A stretch of 34,492 nucleotides of DNA from Candidatus Rokuibacteriota bacterium (GCA_016184365.1 JACPCW010000135.1:1-34492), one strand, 5' to 3'; positions 9,675 through 17,894 are shown, numbered from the stretch's first letter. The notes: generated by a model not told the origin, from the sequence alone. Made by a program: numbers and translations.

Positions 9675-9769
9675 CAGCTACATCGGTGTAGTCCCGGTGT
9701 TCGCGCGCAACGCAAGCCGTACGGGTGATCGCGCGAGCCGTACGGGTGGTCTCGACGCGGCGGTGCATG

Positions 9770-10705
9770 TCACACACGTTCGATGATCTTTTCCCCGAAC
9801 AGGCCTTGCGGCCGGAATACGAGAAAGACCAACGCCACCACGTACGCGAACCAGTTCTCGATGGCGCCGCCGACCAGCGGGCCCCAGTAGACCTCGCCGA
9901 TCTTCTCCCCCACGCCGATGATGAGCCCGCCGACGATCGCGCCCGGCACGGACTCGAAACCGCCCAGGATCAGGACCGGCAGCGCCTTCAACGCGATGAG
10001 CGAGAGGCTGAACTGCACGCCGCTCTTCGCGCCCCACATGATGCCGGCCACGATCGCGACGATGCCCGACACCGCCCACACGATGATCCAGATGGTCTTC
10101 AGCGGGATGCCGATCGACAGCGCCGCCTCGTGATCGTCGGCCACGGCGCGGAGCGCGCGACCGATGCGCGTCTTCTGGAAGAAGATCGCGAGCACCGCGA
10201 CGAGGATGCCGGCCGTCAGCGCGGCGGTCAGCTCGAGCTGGTTGATCTGCACGCCCTTGACGATGAACGACTTGTCCGGCAGCCCGATGTCGAGCTTCTT
10301 GACGTTGGCGCCCCAGACCATCTCCCCGAACCCTTCGAGGAAGAAGTTCAGGCCGATCGTCGCCATGAACAGGATGATGTGCTCCTGGTTCACGAGCGGG
10401 CGCAGCACGACGCGCTCGATCACGACGGCCAGGAGCACCATGACGACGGTGGTGGCGATCAGCGCGAGCCAGACCGGCATCCCGCGCTCGATCAGGCCGA
10501 CGAGCGTCAGCGCCGCGAACAGCACCATCACGCCCTGCGCGAAGTTGAAGACGCCGGACGCCTTGAAGATCAGGACGAAGCCGAGGGCCACGAGCGAGTA
10601 GAGCAACCCCGCGAGGATGCCGCCGATGACCACCTCGACGAAGAACGCCGGGTTCGAGCCGACGTCCTTGATGGGCGCGACGAACAGCTGCTCGAGCAGG
10701 CTCAA
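9770..10705 (-). CDS. livH: Branched-chain amino acid-type ABC transporter permease LivH
   Basis: 311 residues from a TTG at 10703-10705 (MSLLEQLFVAPIKDVG). The TTG overlaps a TGA (10702-10704) that is a duplicate of the livG stop, reproducing a TTGA junction; an in-frame extension to 10822 only runs into the inserted repeat. Around eight membrane segments, LivH motifs GGILAGLLYSLVALGFVLIF and KASGVFNFAQGVMVLFAA, and the coupling loop QKTRIGRALRAVADDHEAA near 215. It ends FRPQGLFGEKIIERV, typical for the family. It forms the permease with LivM. Confidence 0.9.
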   Translation of the reverse strand: MSLLEQLFVAPIKDVGSNPAFFVEVVIGGILAGLLYSLVALGFVLIFKASGVFNFAQGVMVLFAALTLVGLIERGMPVWLALIATTVVMVLLAVVIERVVLRPLVNQEHIILFMATIGLNFFLEGFGEMVWGANVKKLDIGLPDKSFIVKGVQINQLELTAALTAGILVAVLAIFFQKTRIGRALRAVADDHEAALSIGIPLKTIWIIVWAVSGIVAIVAGIMWGAKSGVQFSLSLIALKALPVLILGGFESVPGAIVGGLIIGVGEKIGEVYWGPLVGGAIENWFAYVVALVFLVFRPQGLFGEKIIERV

Positions 10706-10871
10706 TGCGCGACTCCGAGATAGGCGTCGATTCGCCCGGAGGGGGGCTGCGCCCCCCTTCCGGCACCTCCCCCCGACGATTGCGCCGGCAAAGCCGGCGC
10801 TCGAACGGCGCGAGGACGGCACGCTTGCTGATTGACCAGGCTCAATGCGCGACTCCGAGATAGGCGTCGAT
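10697..10871. repeat. 105-bp hairpin insert flanked by 35-bp direct repeats at the livG-livH junction
   Basis: Bases 10697-10731 and 10837-10871 are identical over 35 nt (140-bp offset). On the minus strand each copy encodes the end of livG (IDAYLGVAH stop) and the TTGA livH start. Between them lie 105 bp (10732-10836) with two hairpins: ggggggc-tgc-gcccccc at 10741-10757 (extendable with one bulge into ccgga/ttccgg), and gcgccggc-aaa-gccggcgc at 10782-10800. The layout is what an insertion with a long target duplication, or a local tandem duplication followed by insertion, would leave. No ORF is supported in the insert. Confidence 0.85.
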
Positions 10872-11624
10872 GACCGCCGGGTTGCGCCGGACCTCGTCCG
10901 GCGTGCCGTCCGCGATCTTGATGCCGTAATCGAGGACGGCGACGCGATCGGAGATGTCCATGACGACCGACATGTCGTGCTCCACCAGCGCGATCGTCGT
11001 GCCGAACTCGCCGTTCACGTCGAGGATGAAGCGGCACATGTCTTCCTTCTCCTCGACGTTCATGCCGGCCATCGGCTCGTCGAGCAGCAGCAGCTTCGGC
11101 TCGGCCGCGAGCGCGCGCGCGAGCTCGACGCGCTTCTGCAACCCGTACGGCAGGCGGCCGGCCGGGGTCTTGCGGATCGCCTCGATGGCGAGGAAGTCGA
11201 TGATGCGCTCGACGAACGCGCGGTGCCGGAGCTCCTGCTTCTTCGCCGGCCCGACCCAGAGCGCGTCGAGCACGAAGCTGCCGTGCATCTTGAGGAGTCG
11301 CCCCGTCATGATGTTGTCGAGGACGCTCATGCCCTTGAAGAGCGCGACGTTCTGAAACGTCCGCGCGACGCCGAGCTCGGCGACCTCGAACGGCTTCATG
11401 TGCGTGCGGTCGCGGCCCTCGAACAGGATCCGGCCTTCGTTCGGGTGGTAGAAGCCGCTGACGACGTTGATCAGCGACGTCTTGCCGGCGCCGTTCGGGC
11501 CGATGATCGCCACGATCTCGCCGCGACGGATCTCCAGGCTGACGCGATTGAGCGCGAGGAGCGCGCCGAACCGCAGGCTGATGTCCCGGACCTCGAGGAT
11601 CGGTGGGGCTGCGGTCGCCGTCAC
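10842..11624 (-). CDS. livG: Branched-chain amino acid-type ABC transporter ATP-binding protein LivG
   Basis: 260 residues. The GTG start at 11622-11624 overlaps the stop of the acyl-CoA synthetase gene (GTGA). Walker A GPNGAGKTS lies near residue 40, a LivG-type insertion region near 90-150 (FQNVALFKGMSVLDNIMTGR), signature region LPYGLQKRVELARALA, Walker B LLLLDEPMAGMN, and H-loop VEHDMSVVMDISDRVAVLDYG. The C-terminus IDAYLGVAH is the usual LivG ending. The encoded signature has GLQKR instead of the canonical SGGQQR-type, common in this subgroup. It works with LivF as the ATPase pair. Confidence 0.93.
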   Translation of the reverse strand: MTATAAPPILEVRDISLRFGALLALNRVSLEIRRGEIVAIIGPNGAGKTSLINVVSGFYHPNEGRILFEGRDRTHMKPFEVAELGVARTFQNVALFKGMSVLDNIMTGRLLKMHGSFVLDALWVGPAKKQELRHRAFVERIIDFLAIEAIRKTPAGRLPYGLQKRVELARALAAEPKLLLLDEPMAGMNVEEKEDMCRFILDVNGEFGTTIALVEHDMSVVMDISDRVAVLDYGIKIADGTPDEVRRNPAVIDAYLGVAH

Positions 11625-13570
11625 CGCGTCCCCGCCGTCTCGAACACCTCGGCGTCGCGAATCGTCACGTCGGCGCGAACCACGCCGGTGCGGCCGTCCT
11701 CGTAGGTCACCCTGGCTTCCACCTGCACGTGCTCCCGGTCGCCGTAGAGCGCGTCGATCAGGGCGGCGTACTTCTGCGCGATGTAGCCGCGCCGCACCTT
11801 GCGCGTCCGCGTGATCTCCTCGTCGTCCGGATCGAGCTCCTTGTGGAGGATGAGGAACTTCCGGATCTGCGCGCCGCGCAGCAGCTCGTCGTCGAGGAGG
11901 CTGCGGTTCACGCGCACCACCTCGGTCCGGACGAGGTCGTAGACCTCGCGCCGCCCGGCGAGATCCGTGTAGCTCGTATACGTAATCCCGCGGCGCTCCG
12001 CCCAGTTCCCGACGGACTGAAAGTCGATGTTGACCAGCGCCGTCACGAACGGCCGGCCCTGGCCGATGCAGACGGCCTCGCGCACGTACGGCGAGAACTT
12101 CAGCTTGTTCTCGAGGTACTTGGGCGCGAACATCGTGCCGTCGGCCAGCCGCGAGACGTCCTTCGCGCGGTCGATGATCTTCAGGTGGCCGGACGCGTCG
12201 AGGAATCCGGCGTCGCCGGACTTCAGCCAGCCGTTCACGACCGTCTGCGCCGTCGCGTCGTCGTTCTTGTAGTAGCCGACGAAGACGCCCGGGCTGCGGA
12301 AGAGCACCTCGCCCTCGTCCGAGATCTTGATCTCGACTTCCGGCATCGGCGTGCCCACGGTATCGAGCCGCACGTCGCCGTCCTTCTGCACGGCCACGAA
12401 CACGCTCGACTCCGTCATGCCGTACAGCTGTTTGACGTTGATGCCGAGCGCGCGGAAGAACACGAAGATCTCGGGGCCGATGGCCTCGCCGGCGGTGTAC
12501 GCGACACGAATCCGCCGCAGGCCGAGGTTGTCGCGCAGCGGACCGTACACGAGGATCTGGCCGAGCGGATAGAGCAGCCGCCACCACGCCGGCGCCGGCG
12601 CGCCGCCGAGCCGCGCGCGCTCCATGCCCTGCGCGATGTCGAGGAAGAACTTCACCATCCGCCGCTTGGGCCACGCCGCGTCCTCGACGCGGATGAGGAC
12701 GTTCGTGAGGAGGTTTTCCCAGATGCGCGGCGGCGCGAAGAAGTAGGTCGGCCCGATCTCCTTGAGATCGGACAGCACGGTGGCCGCGCTCTCCGGACAG
12801 TTGATCGCGAACCCCGTCACGACGGCCTGCGCGTACGACAGCATGTGGTCCCCGACCCACGCCATCGGCAGGTACGCGAGCGCGTCGTCGCTCGGCGTCA
12901 GCCCTTCGCGCGCCGAGGCGATGCGCGCCATCGTGATGAGGTTCCGGTGCGACAGCATCGCGCCCTTCGGCGTGCCCGTCGTGCCGGACGTGTAGCAGAT
13001 GATGGAGACGTCGTCGGCGCGCCCCTTCGCGACCTCGGCGTCGAAGTAGTCGGGGTGCTCGTCGGCGAACTTCCGGCCGCGGTCCATCAGGTCGGCGAGG
13101 CTCACGAGGAACGGCTCGCGGTAGGCGCGCATGCCGCGCGGGTCGTCATAGATGATGTATTCCAGCCGCGGGCACCGTTCCTTCACGTGCAGGAGCTTGT
13201 CGACCTGCTCCTGGTCTTCGGCCACGGCGAAGCGCGCCTCGGCATGGTCGACGACGAACGCCATCTCCTTTTCGATGGAGTCCTGGTAGAGCGGCACCGG
13301 GATGCCGCCGAGCGCCTGCGTCGCGAGCACCGAGAAATAGAGCTGCGGCCGGTTGTCGCCGACGATCGCGGTCTTGTCGCCGCGCGCGAACCCGAGGGCG
13401 GCCAGACCGAGCGCGATCAGCCGCGCGTTGTCGAAGTACTCGCGCCACGTGGTCGACTGCCAGATGCCGTAGTCCTTCTCGCGGATGGCCACCTTCGTGC
13501 CCATCCGTTCGGCATTGGCGCGCGCGACCTTCGGAAAGGTATCGCGCTCGCGCTCGAGTTCCGTCGTCAC
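11621..13570 (-). CDS. Long-chain-type fatty acyl-CoA synthetase (AMP-forming)
   Basis: 649 residues, GTG start at 13568-13570 with GGAGG five bases upstream. It is an adenylate-forming enzyme of the FadD15/FAA long-chain class: P-loop-like YTSGTTGTPKGAM near 195, LPMAWVGDHM, YGMTESS near 400, GWLKSGDAGFLDASGHLKIIDRAKD near 450-470, and a C-terminal lid with Lys in the TRTRKVRRGYIAQKY region. It converts a carboxylic acid, ATP and CoA to acyl-CoA. As the first gene of the liv-type operon, it would activate the imported acid in the cytoplasm. Chain-length preference cannot be told from sequence. Confidence 0.92.
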   Translation of the reverse strand: MTTELERERDTFPKVARANAERMGTKVAIREKDYGIWQSTTWREYFDNARLIALGLAALGFARGDKTAIVGDNRPQLYFSVLATQALGGIPVPLYQDSIEKEMAFVVDHAEARFAVAEDQEQVDKLLHVKERCPRLEYIIYDDPRGMRAYREPFLVSLADLMDRGRKFADEHPDYFDAEVAKGRADDVSIICYTSGTTGTPKGAMLSHRNLITMARIASAREGLTPSDDALAYLPMAWVGDHMLSYAQAVVTGFAINCPESAATVLSDLKEIGPTYFFAPPRIWENLLTNVLIRVEDAAWPKRRMVKFFLDIAQGMERARLGGAPAPAWWRLLYPLGQILVYGPLRDNLGLRRIRVAYTAGEAIGPEIFVFFRALGINVKQLYGMTESSVFVAVQKDGDVRLDTVGTPMPEVEIKISDEGEVLFRSPGVFVGYYKNDDATAQTVVNGWLKSGDAGFLDASGHLKIIDRAKDVSRLADGTMFAPKYLENKLKFSPYVREAVCIGQGRPFVTALVNIDFQSVGNWAERRGITYTSYTDLAGRREVYDLVRTEVVRVNRSLLDDELLRGAQIRKFLILHKELDPDDEEITRTRKVRRGYIAQKYAALIDALYGDREHVQVEARVTYEDGRTGVVRADVTIRDAEVFETAGTR

Positions 13571-13626
13571 GTGACCTCCAGACCTGCGATCGAAGGACTT
13601 CCCTCGGCGAAGGCGGTCGAGTGCGG

Positions 13627-13656
13627 AGTGTAGCGGCGGGCCGTCCGGGGTGTCAA
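13627..13656 (-). promoter_or_regulatory. Probable sigma70-type promoter of the acyl-CoA synthetase-liv operon
   Basis: On the minus strand a perfect -35 TTGACA (13651-13656) is followed after 18 bp by TACACT (13627-13632, 4 of 6 matches to TATAAT). Predicted start about 13620 leaves a ~50-nt leader containing the GGAGG ribosome site. It lies in the only gap between DUF2332 and the operon, supporting a single transcript over the six genes. Confidence 0.65.
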
Positions 13657-13693
13657 GACATTTACCCCAGTGTGACGCGAACTTACGAGGCGA

Positions 13694-14845
13694 TCAGGCG
13701 GACGCGAGCCACCGGATGTGGCCCCCGTGGGCGTCGGCGGTGGCGAGCGTCCGGTCCGTCGCGCCCGGCCACGTGACGAGGCGCAGGCCGTAGTCGGCGC
13801 CGGCGTGCTCGAGGCGGAGCCACGCGAGCGGCGCGGCGGGCGTGGCGCGCCGGCCGGCCTCCTCGATGGCGCCGCGCAGGCGCGTCCACGCGCGGCGGCC
13901 GACGTAGAGACTGAACGCGGAGTGGAAGATCACGGTCGTCACGCCCGGCGCCGGGATCCGAAGCGCGGCCGCGATCCATGGCTCCGCGGGCGCGCGGTCG
14001 ACCCGCACCGGCACCTGCTGCGCGACGCCGAACGCCGCGCGCAGCAGGCGCAGCCGCTCGGGCTGATCGGCCCAGACGTGGGCCAGGAGGTTGAGCTGTC
14101 CCTCCTTCGCGGACGCGTCGATCGGAGCGAGATCGCAGCCGCGCCGCTCGACGACGCGCGCGTCGATCGCAAACGACGGATGACCGTCCACGAAGTCGTA
14201 CCGGAAGCGCACGGGCGACGACGCCGGGCCCCACGTCGCGCGCGACGTCTCGTACCGGTAGTGATCCCAGCGGAGGTTCAATCCGGCGCTCGCGCCGAGC
14301 TCGAGCAGACGCAGCGGCCGTCCCGTCGCGTGCGCGATCTGCAGGAAGCCGCCGAGCAGCGTGCGACAGCGTCCGACCTCGTTCGTCTGCACGGGATCGT
14401 GGAGCCGCGCGCGCACGGCGTCGCGCTCGCTCGTCACGGCGTCGAGCAGCGCGCGCCACGCGCGATCGGTTCCGAGGCTCGTCTCGGGTGCGGCGAACTC
14501 CGCGGCGAGCGCGGGCGCGCGCCCTTCGAGCGCCAGCCGGTGGACCGCGGCCATGAACCGCAGCGCCGGCAGGTCGACGGGCGAATCGCGATCGAGCTGA
14601 TAGCCCGCGAGCGTCGCCCAGCACGGCCCGCCACTCTGGAGGTCGCCGGCGGCGCGGGCCAGCAGGTCGGCGTACAGCGTGGAGTCGAGCTCACGACAGC
14701 GGCGCGCCTGCGTGCGGAACCAGTGCGCCATGGCGCGGCGGCGCCGGCTCTCCGGCAGCGCGGCGTAGTACGTGCGGCGGGCGCGCGCGAGGTAGCGCGT
14801 GGGCACGTATCGCTGGAGACGAGCGAGCGAGGCGCCGAGTCGCAT
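13694..14845 (-). CDS. DUF2332 family protein
   Basis: 383 residues from ATG at 14843-14845. Matches the DUF2332 family in layout: WFRTQARRCRELDSTLYADLLARAAGDL near the N-terminus, LLELGASAGLNLRWDHYRYE near residue 175 (a glycine-rich, methyltransferase-like turn), a central RGCDLAPIDASAKEGQLNLLAHVWADQPERL, and C-terminal LAWLRLEHAGADYGLRLVTWPG. An inner ATG at 14729-14731 (MAHWFRTQ) is nearer the usual family start. The upstream 38 Arg-rich residues keep the GC third-position pattern, so I keep the long form. Biochemical role of the family is unknown to me. It lies alone between the liv operon promoter and a divergent gene set. Confidence 0.8.
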   Translation of the reverse strand: MRLGASLARLQRYVPTRYLARARRTYYAALPESRRRRAMAHWFRTQARRCRELDSTLYADLLARAAGDLQSGGPCWATLAGYQLDRDSPVDLPALRFMAAVHRLALEGRAPALAAEFAAPETSLGTDRAWRALLDAVTSERDAVRARLHDPVQTNEVGRCRTLLGGFLQIAHATGRPLRLLELGASAGLNLRWDHYRYETSRATWGPASSPVRFRYDFVDGHPSFAIDARVVERRGCDLAPIDASAKEGQLNLLAHVWADQPERLRLLRAAFGVAQQVPVRVDRAPAEPWIAAALRIPAPGVTTVIFHSAFSLYVGRRAWTRLRGAIEEAGRRATPAAPLAWLRLEHAGADYGLRLVTWPGATDRTLATADAHGGHIRWLASA

Positions 14846-15074
14846 GGACGAGCGCCGCGAGCGCGGCGCGTGCTCACAGGCTGCCGTCCGGCCGGGTGCG
14901 CGTCAAGGTGTCGCGCCGCGACCGTCACCGTGTCGCACCCGGTGCCCATGACGGGACAAGTTTCCTCACCCACCGAGTGGGAAACGCGTTGCGGACCTCG
15001 CCGCGATTGACGCGATCTGACGCGGAATTTCGAGTGCGCAAGCCGCGGCACATCCCTTGCCCCCTGGGAGCGGC
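14846..15074. promoter_or_regulatory. Divergent intergenic region between DUF2332 and ATP-grasp genes
   Basis: 229 bp that must carry the promoters of both flanking gene sets. On the plus strand TTGACG (15007-15012) with TCGAGT 17 bp on is a weak sigma70 candidate. A GG-N10-GC element (15047-15060) looks like sigma54 but lies too near the ATG. A small cccac-cga-gtggg hairpin occurs near 14970. GGGAG at 15066-15070 is the ribosome site of the ATP-grasp gene. Confidence 0.3.
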
Positions 15075-16178
15075 ATGACGCCCAAGCGAGCGCTGGTCAT
15101 CGATCAGGCCAACACGTTCACGATTCAGCTGGTCCGCGATCTGGCGGCCCACGGCTACCGCGTTGCGGTCTTCGCCGAACCCGGCGCTCCGGCGCTGCGC
15201 TCGCGCGCCTGCCACGAACGGGTGCCGTCACCCCCCTGGCACGCCCAGGACGAATTCCGGCGACGGCTCTTCGACACCGTCGGCCAGGGCCGGTACCAGG
15301 CCATCTTTCTCTGCAGCGAGCCGATCCTCGAAACCCTGCTGCCGTACCTCGAGAGGGCGCGCGGCTGGGACGCGATGCCGATCACGGCGCCGTCGTCGTT
15401 GAAGCTGTCGTTCAGCAAGAACCAGATGCTGGCGCTCGCCGACGCGATGTCGGTCCCGGCGCCCCGGACGATCGTACCGGTGAGCGAAGAGGACGTGGCG
15501 AAGATCGGCCGGGAGCTCGGGTTCCCGATCGTGGTCAAGGGCGAGAAGGGCAGCGCCTCGCAGCACGTGCGGCTCGTCCATCGCCCCGAGGACCTGGTGC
15601 CGACGTATCGCGAGATCGCCGGCCGCGAGCGGCGGAGCGCCGGCCGGCCGGCGATCCAGGAATTCGTGCCGGGCCCGGTGTATTCGATCGGCGGGCTCTT
15701 CGACAACGGCCGCCCGCTGCGCGTGCTCGCGCATCGCCGCCTCCTCACGTTTCCGCGCGAGGGGGGACGGACCGTGAAGGGCGTGACCGAACGGCCGGCG
15801 AAGCTGCTCGAGAATGCGTTCGCGCTGTTCGCCGCGCTCGACTACACGGGCCTCGGTCACATGGACTTCATGCACGACCAGCGCGACGGGCAGTTCCGCT
15901 TCCTCGAGATCAACCCGCGCGTGTGGGGCAGCATCGGCCTGGCGCGGCTCGCCGGCGTGGATCTCTACACGCCATACGCCGCGCTCGCGCGCGGTGAGCT
16001 CGTGGCGTCGGATCTCCGATTCCGCGAGGGCGTCGTGTTCCATCACCTGTCGCGCGAGATGAAGTTCATCCGCCGCCATCCGGCCCGGCTCTGGAGCTTC
16101 CTGCGCGACTGTCTCGATCCGCGCGTGCGGTCGGACTTCGAGTGGCTCGACCCGGCGCCGCATCTCCTGTTTACATGA
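15075..16178 (+). CDS. ATP-grasp domain ligase
   Basis: 367 residues from ATG at 15075, four bases after GGGAG. N-terminal Rossmann-like pre-ATP-grasp domain (RALVIDQANTFTIQLVRDLAAHGYRVAVF), then ATP-grasp: SKNQMLALADAMSVPAP near 115, nucleotide-binding Lys155 and glycine-rich loop (FPIVVKGEKGSASQHV, 150-165), QEFVPGPVYSIGG near 196, and the metal-binding FLEINPRVWGS (Glu278, Asn280). Such enzymes make an acyl-phosphate from a carboxylate and join it to an amine or thiol; the closest general type is the carbamoyl-phosphate-synthase-like carboxylate-amine ligase group. Substrates unknown. Its TGA overlaps the ATG of the next gene (ATGA at 16175-16178) and coincides with the start of a dispersed repeat, so the last residues (LLFT) and stop may have been reset by the repeat. 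Confidence 0.85.
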   Translation: MTPKRALVIDQANTFTIQLVRDLAAHGYRVAVFAEPGAPALRSRACHERVPSPPWHAQDEFRRRLFDTVGQGRYQAIFLCSEPILETLLPYLERARGWDAMPITAPSSLKLSFSKNQMLALADAMSVPAPRTIVPVSEEDVAKIGRELGFPIVVKGEKGSASQHVRLVHRPEDLVPTYREIAGRERRSAGRPAIQEFVPGPVYSIGGLFDNGRPLRVLAHRRLLTFPREGGRTVKGVTERPAKLLENAFALFAALDYTGLGHMDFMHDQRDGQFRFLEINPRVWGSIGLARLAGVDLYTPYAALARGELVASDLRFREGVVFHHLSREMKFIRRHPARLWSFLRDCLDPRVRSDFEWLDPAPHLLFT

Positions 16179-17194
16179 GGGGCCTCGAACGGGCCCCTCG
16201 AACTCCCCAACGTTCGGCGGTCGCCGGGGAACCCGGCGCCCGCCTCTACCCCTACGACGGCGACGACGCTGCGTTGCGCCTCGAGGCCGGCCGGTGCGGC
16301 CAGCCGCTGTCGCGCTTCGGCTACGACCGGAGCGGGACGAAGACGTATCGGTTCTCGCGTCTGGGCTACCGCAGCGAGGAGCTCGATCCGTCGGCGGCGC
16401 GGCGCGTGTTCGTCTGCGGCGCATCGGTCGCCTTCGGCAGCGGGCTCGACGCGCACGAAAGCTGGCCGGCGCGGTTCCGGGAGGAGTACGCGCGGCTGCA
16501 CGCCGTCGACGCGCGCGCCGTCAATGTCCTGAACTTCTCGTCGCCGCTCGCGCCGCCCGATTACGTCGTACGCACGCTGCTGCTCCAGGCCAGCCGGATC
16601 CGTCCGGACGTCATGATCGCGGAGTTCTCGATGTTCCGGCGGATCGAGGTGGTGCGCGAGGGCCGCTTCGTGCCCGTCGACGTGCCGCTCGGCGTGCGCG
16701 TGCACGCCACGCGCCGCACGTGGCGCGCGACGGCGCCGCGCGTCACCCGGGTGTCGGCGCACGATCACTTCCTCGCGTTCCTCCGCGGCGCGCTGCTGCT
16801 GCAGTCGTTCGCGGAAGCGCGCGGCATCGCGTGCCTGCTGCTCTGGGACCGGCGCCCGCACGAGCCGTATGGCGCGCTGTTCGCCGAGCCGGCGTTCGCG
16901 CCGCTGCTCGCCCTGCTCGACCGGCGGTCGTTCTGCGACTTTTCCGTCTTCGACCGCGACGTGTTCGTGGACCGGAGCGCCGACGGCATCCACCCCGGGC
17001 CGATGTCGTCCGGGATCATCGCCAACCGCGTCGCCGAGAAGTACCGCGGCCGGGTTATAGTGAGCGCGATCCCAGTCGGCTCAGAGCCGGGAGGCAGGCA
17101 TGGCGCGCAAGACGGTTGTCCTCAACGATCCGAGTCGCTTCAAGGACCCCGCGAACCTCAATTGGGAGCGCTACATCACGCTGCAAGCGCGTGA
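16175..17194 (+). CDS. SGNH/GDSL-type hydrolase family protein
   Basis: 339 residues if started at the ATG that overlaps the previous stop. SGNH blocks: VFVCGASVAFGSG with candidate nucleophile Ser84, NVLNFSSPLAPPDY (119-130, Asn/Gly region) and a C-terminal D-x-x-H pair in SADGIHPGP (Asp270, His273). These enzymes are esterases or acyltransferases on sugars, lipids or peptides. No signal peptide, so probably cytoplasmic. The first ~24 codons lie inside the dispersed palindromic repeat (16176-16248) and resemble the translation of the other copies (GEPGARL). The native start may therefore be later, for example TTG at 16273. The stop lies 95 nt inside the next gene, where conserved sequence has already ended. 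Confidence 0.7.
   Translation: MRGLERAPRTPQRSAVAGEPGARLYPYDGDDAALRLEAGRCGQPLSRFGYDRSGTKTYRFSRLGYRSEELDPSAARRVFVCGASVAFGSGLDAHESWPARFREEYARLHAVDARAVNVLNFSSPLAPPDYVVRTLLLQASRIRPDVMIAEFSMFRRIEVVREGRFVPVDVPLGVRVHATRRTWRATAPRVTRVSAHDHFLAFLRGALLLQSFAEARGIACLLLWDRRPHEPYGALFAEPAFAPLLALLDRRSFCDFSVFDRDVFVDRSADGIHPGPMSSGIIANRVAEKYRGRVIVSAIPVGSEPGGRHGAQDGCPQRSESLQGPREPQLGALHHAASA
16176..16248 (+). repeat. Dispersed palindromic repeat, copy C, at the ATP-grasp/SGNH boundary
   Basis: This 73-bp stretch matches the reverse complement of the repeats at 25848-25927 and 25949-26028 at about 87% by eye. Shared parts are tgaggggcc, then ggcccc, aactcccc, cg-tcggcgg and the perfect cgccggggaacccggcg hairpin. The element begins exactly at the ATP-grasp stop codon and is read through by the SGNH frame. 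Confidence 0.75.
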
Positions 17195-17894
17195 GCGGGA
17201 GCGCTACCTGGCCGAACGCGACGCCCTGCCTGCCGACGCCCTCGCCTACAAGATGGTGAGCCCGCAGTATCTCGAGCGCGCCGTCGAGCAGTTCGCCAAC
17301 AACTACTGGCCCGAGGAAGCGGCGACGCGCTACATCGCGACGGCCGCGGCGAACGCCCCGTTCGAGGAGCTCAAGAAGTGCGCTCTCTTCCAGGTCGCCG
17401 ACGAGCAGCGCCATCTCGAGATGGACCGCGACATCTTCGTGCGCGCGGGCGTGCCCGAGCGCGACTGGCTGCCGGCGTGGGAGCAGCCCGGGACGACGTG
17501 CCGCTTCTTCCGCCACGTGCTCGAGCTCGAAGACCCGTACGAGATCCTCGTCAAGGCCAACTTCGTCGCGGAAGGCGCGGCGGGCCCCGGCACGTTCGCG
17601 GTGCTGGCCGACGGCGCCGAGGCGCGCGGGGACCTGCTCACCGCGGTGAACCATCGCGCCCGCGTGCGCGACGAGACCCGTCACATCAGCTACGCGCGCT
17701 CGCTCGTGCGGGCGCTGATCGAGGACGACCCGTCGAACCTCGACGTCATCCAGCAGTGGCAGGACGAGAGCCTGCAGCTCTTCAAGGAAGTCGCGAAGGG
17801 CGGTGCCCGGCGCGCGTGGTGGGAAGGGTTCCTCGGCTCCTACTACAAGATCGCCACGCCGCTTGGGCTCAAGCCGACGCCGATCTCGTTCTAG
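17100..17894 (+). CDS. Ferritin-like diiron-carboxylate protein (putative oxygenase)
   Basis: 264 residues, ATG at 17100 behind a good GGGAGG. All-helical, with two E-x-x-H motifs: DEQRH (Glu102, His105) and DETRH (Glu192, His195). Extra candidate ligands are Glu72/73 (30 residues before the first) and Glu158 in NFVAEGAAGP (34 before the second). This is the E-x29-ExxH...E-x33-ExxH spacing of ribonucleotide reductase R2-like and related diiron oxygenases (AurF-type N-oxygenases and phenylacetyl-CoA epoxidase-type proteins are alternatives). It probably binds two irons and activates O2; substrate unknown. No signal peptide. It starts within the end of the SGNH frame and runs into the hydrolase frame, so the ATP-grasp, SGNH, diiron and hydrolase genes are probably one unit. 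Confidence 0.8.
   Translation: MARKTVVLNDPSRFKDPANLNWERYITLQARERERYLAERDALPADALAYKMVSPQYLERAVEQFANNYWPEEAATRYIATAAANAPFEELKKCALFQVADEQRHLEMDRDIFVRAGVPERDWLPAWEQPGTTCRFFRHVLELEDPYEILVKANFVAEGAAGPGTFAVLADGAEARGDLLTAVNHRARVRDETRHISYARSLVRALIEDDPSNLDVIQQWQDESLQLFKEVAKGGARRAWWEGFLGSYYKIATPLGLKPTPISF

Noticed and set aside
15046..15061. Sigma54-like GG-N10-GC element (ggcacatcccttgc)
   Set aside because: Good match, but transcription would start about 3 nt before the ATG and exclude the GGGAG ribosome site; no sigma54 activator site seen.
17055..17060. TATAGT as a -10 box for the diiron gene
   Set aside because: No matching -35 box and it lies within the SGNH coding frame; overlap and spacing suggest co-transcription.
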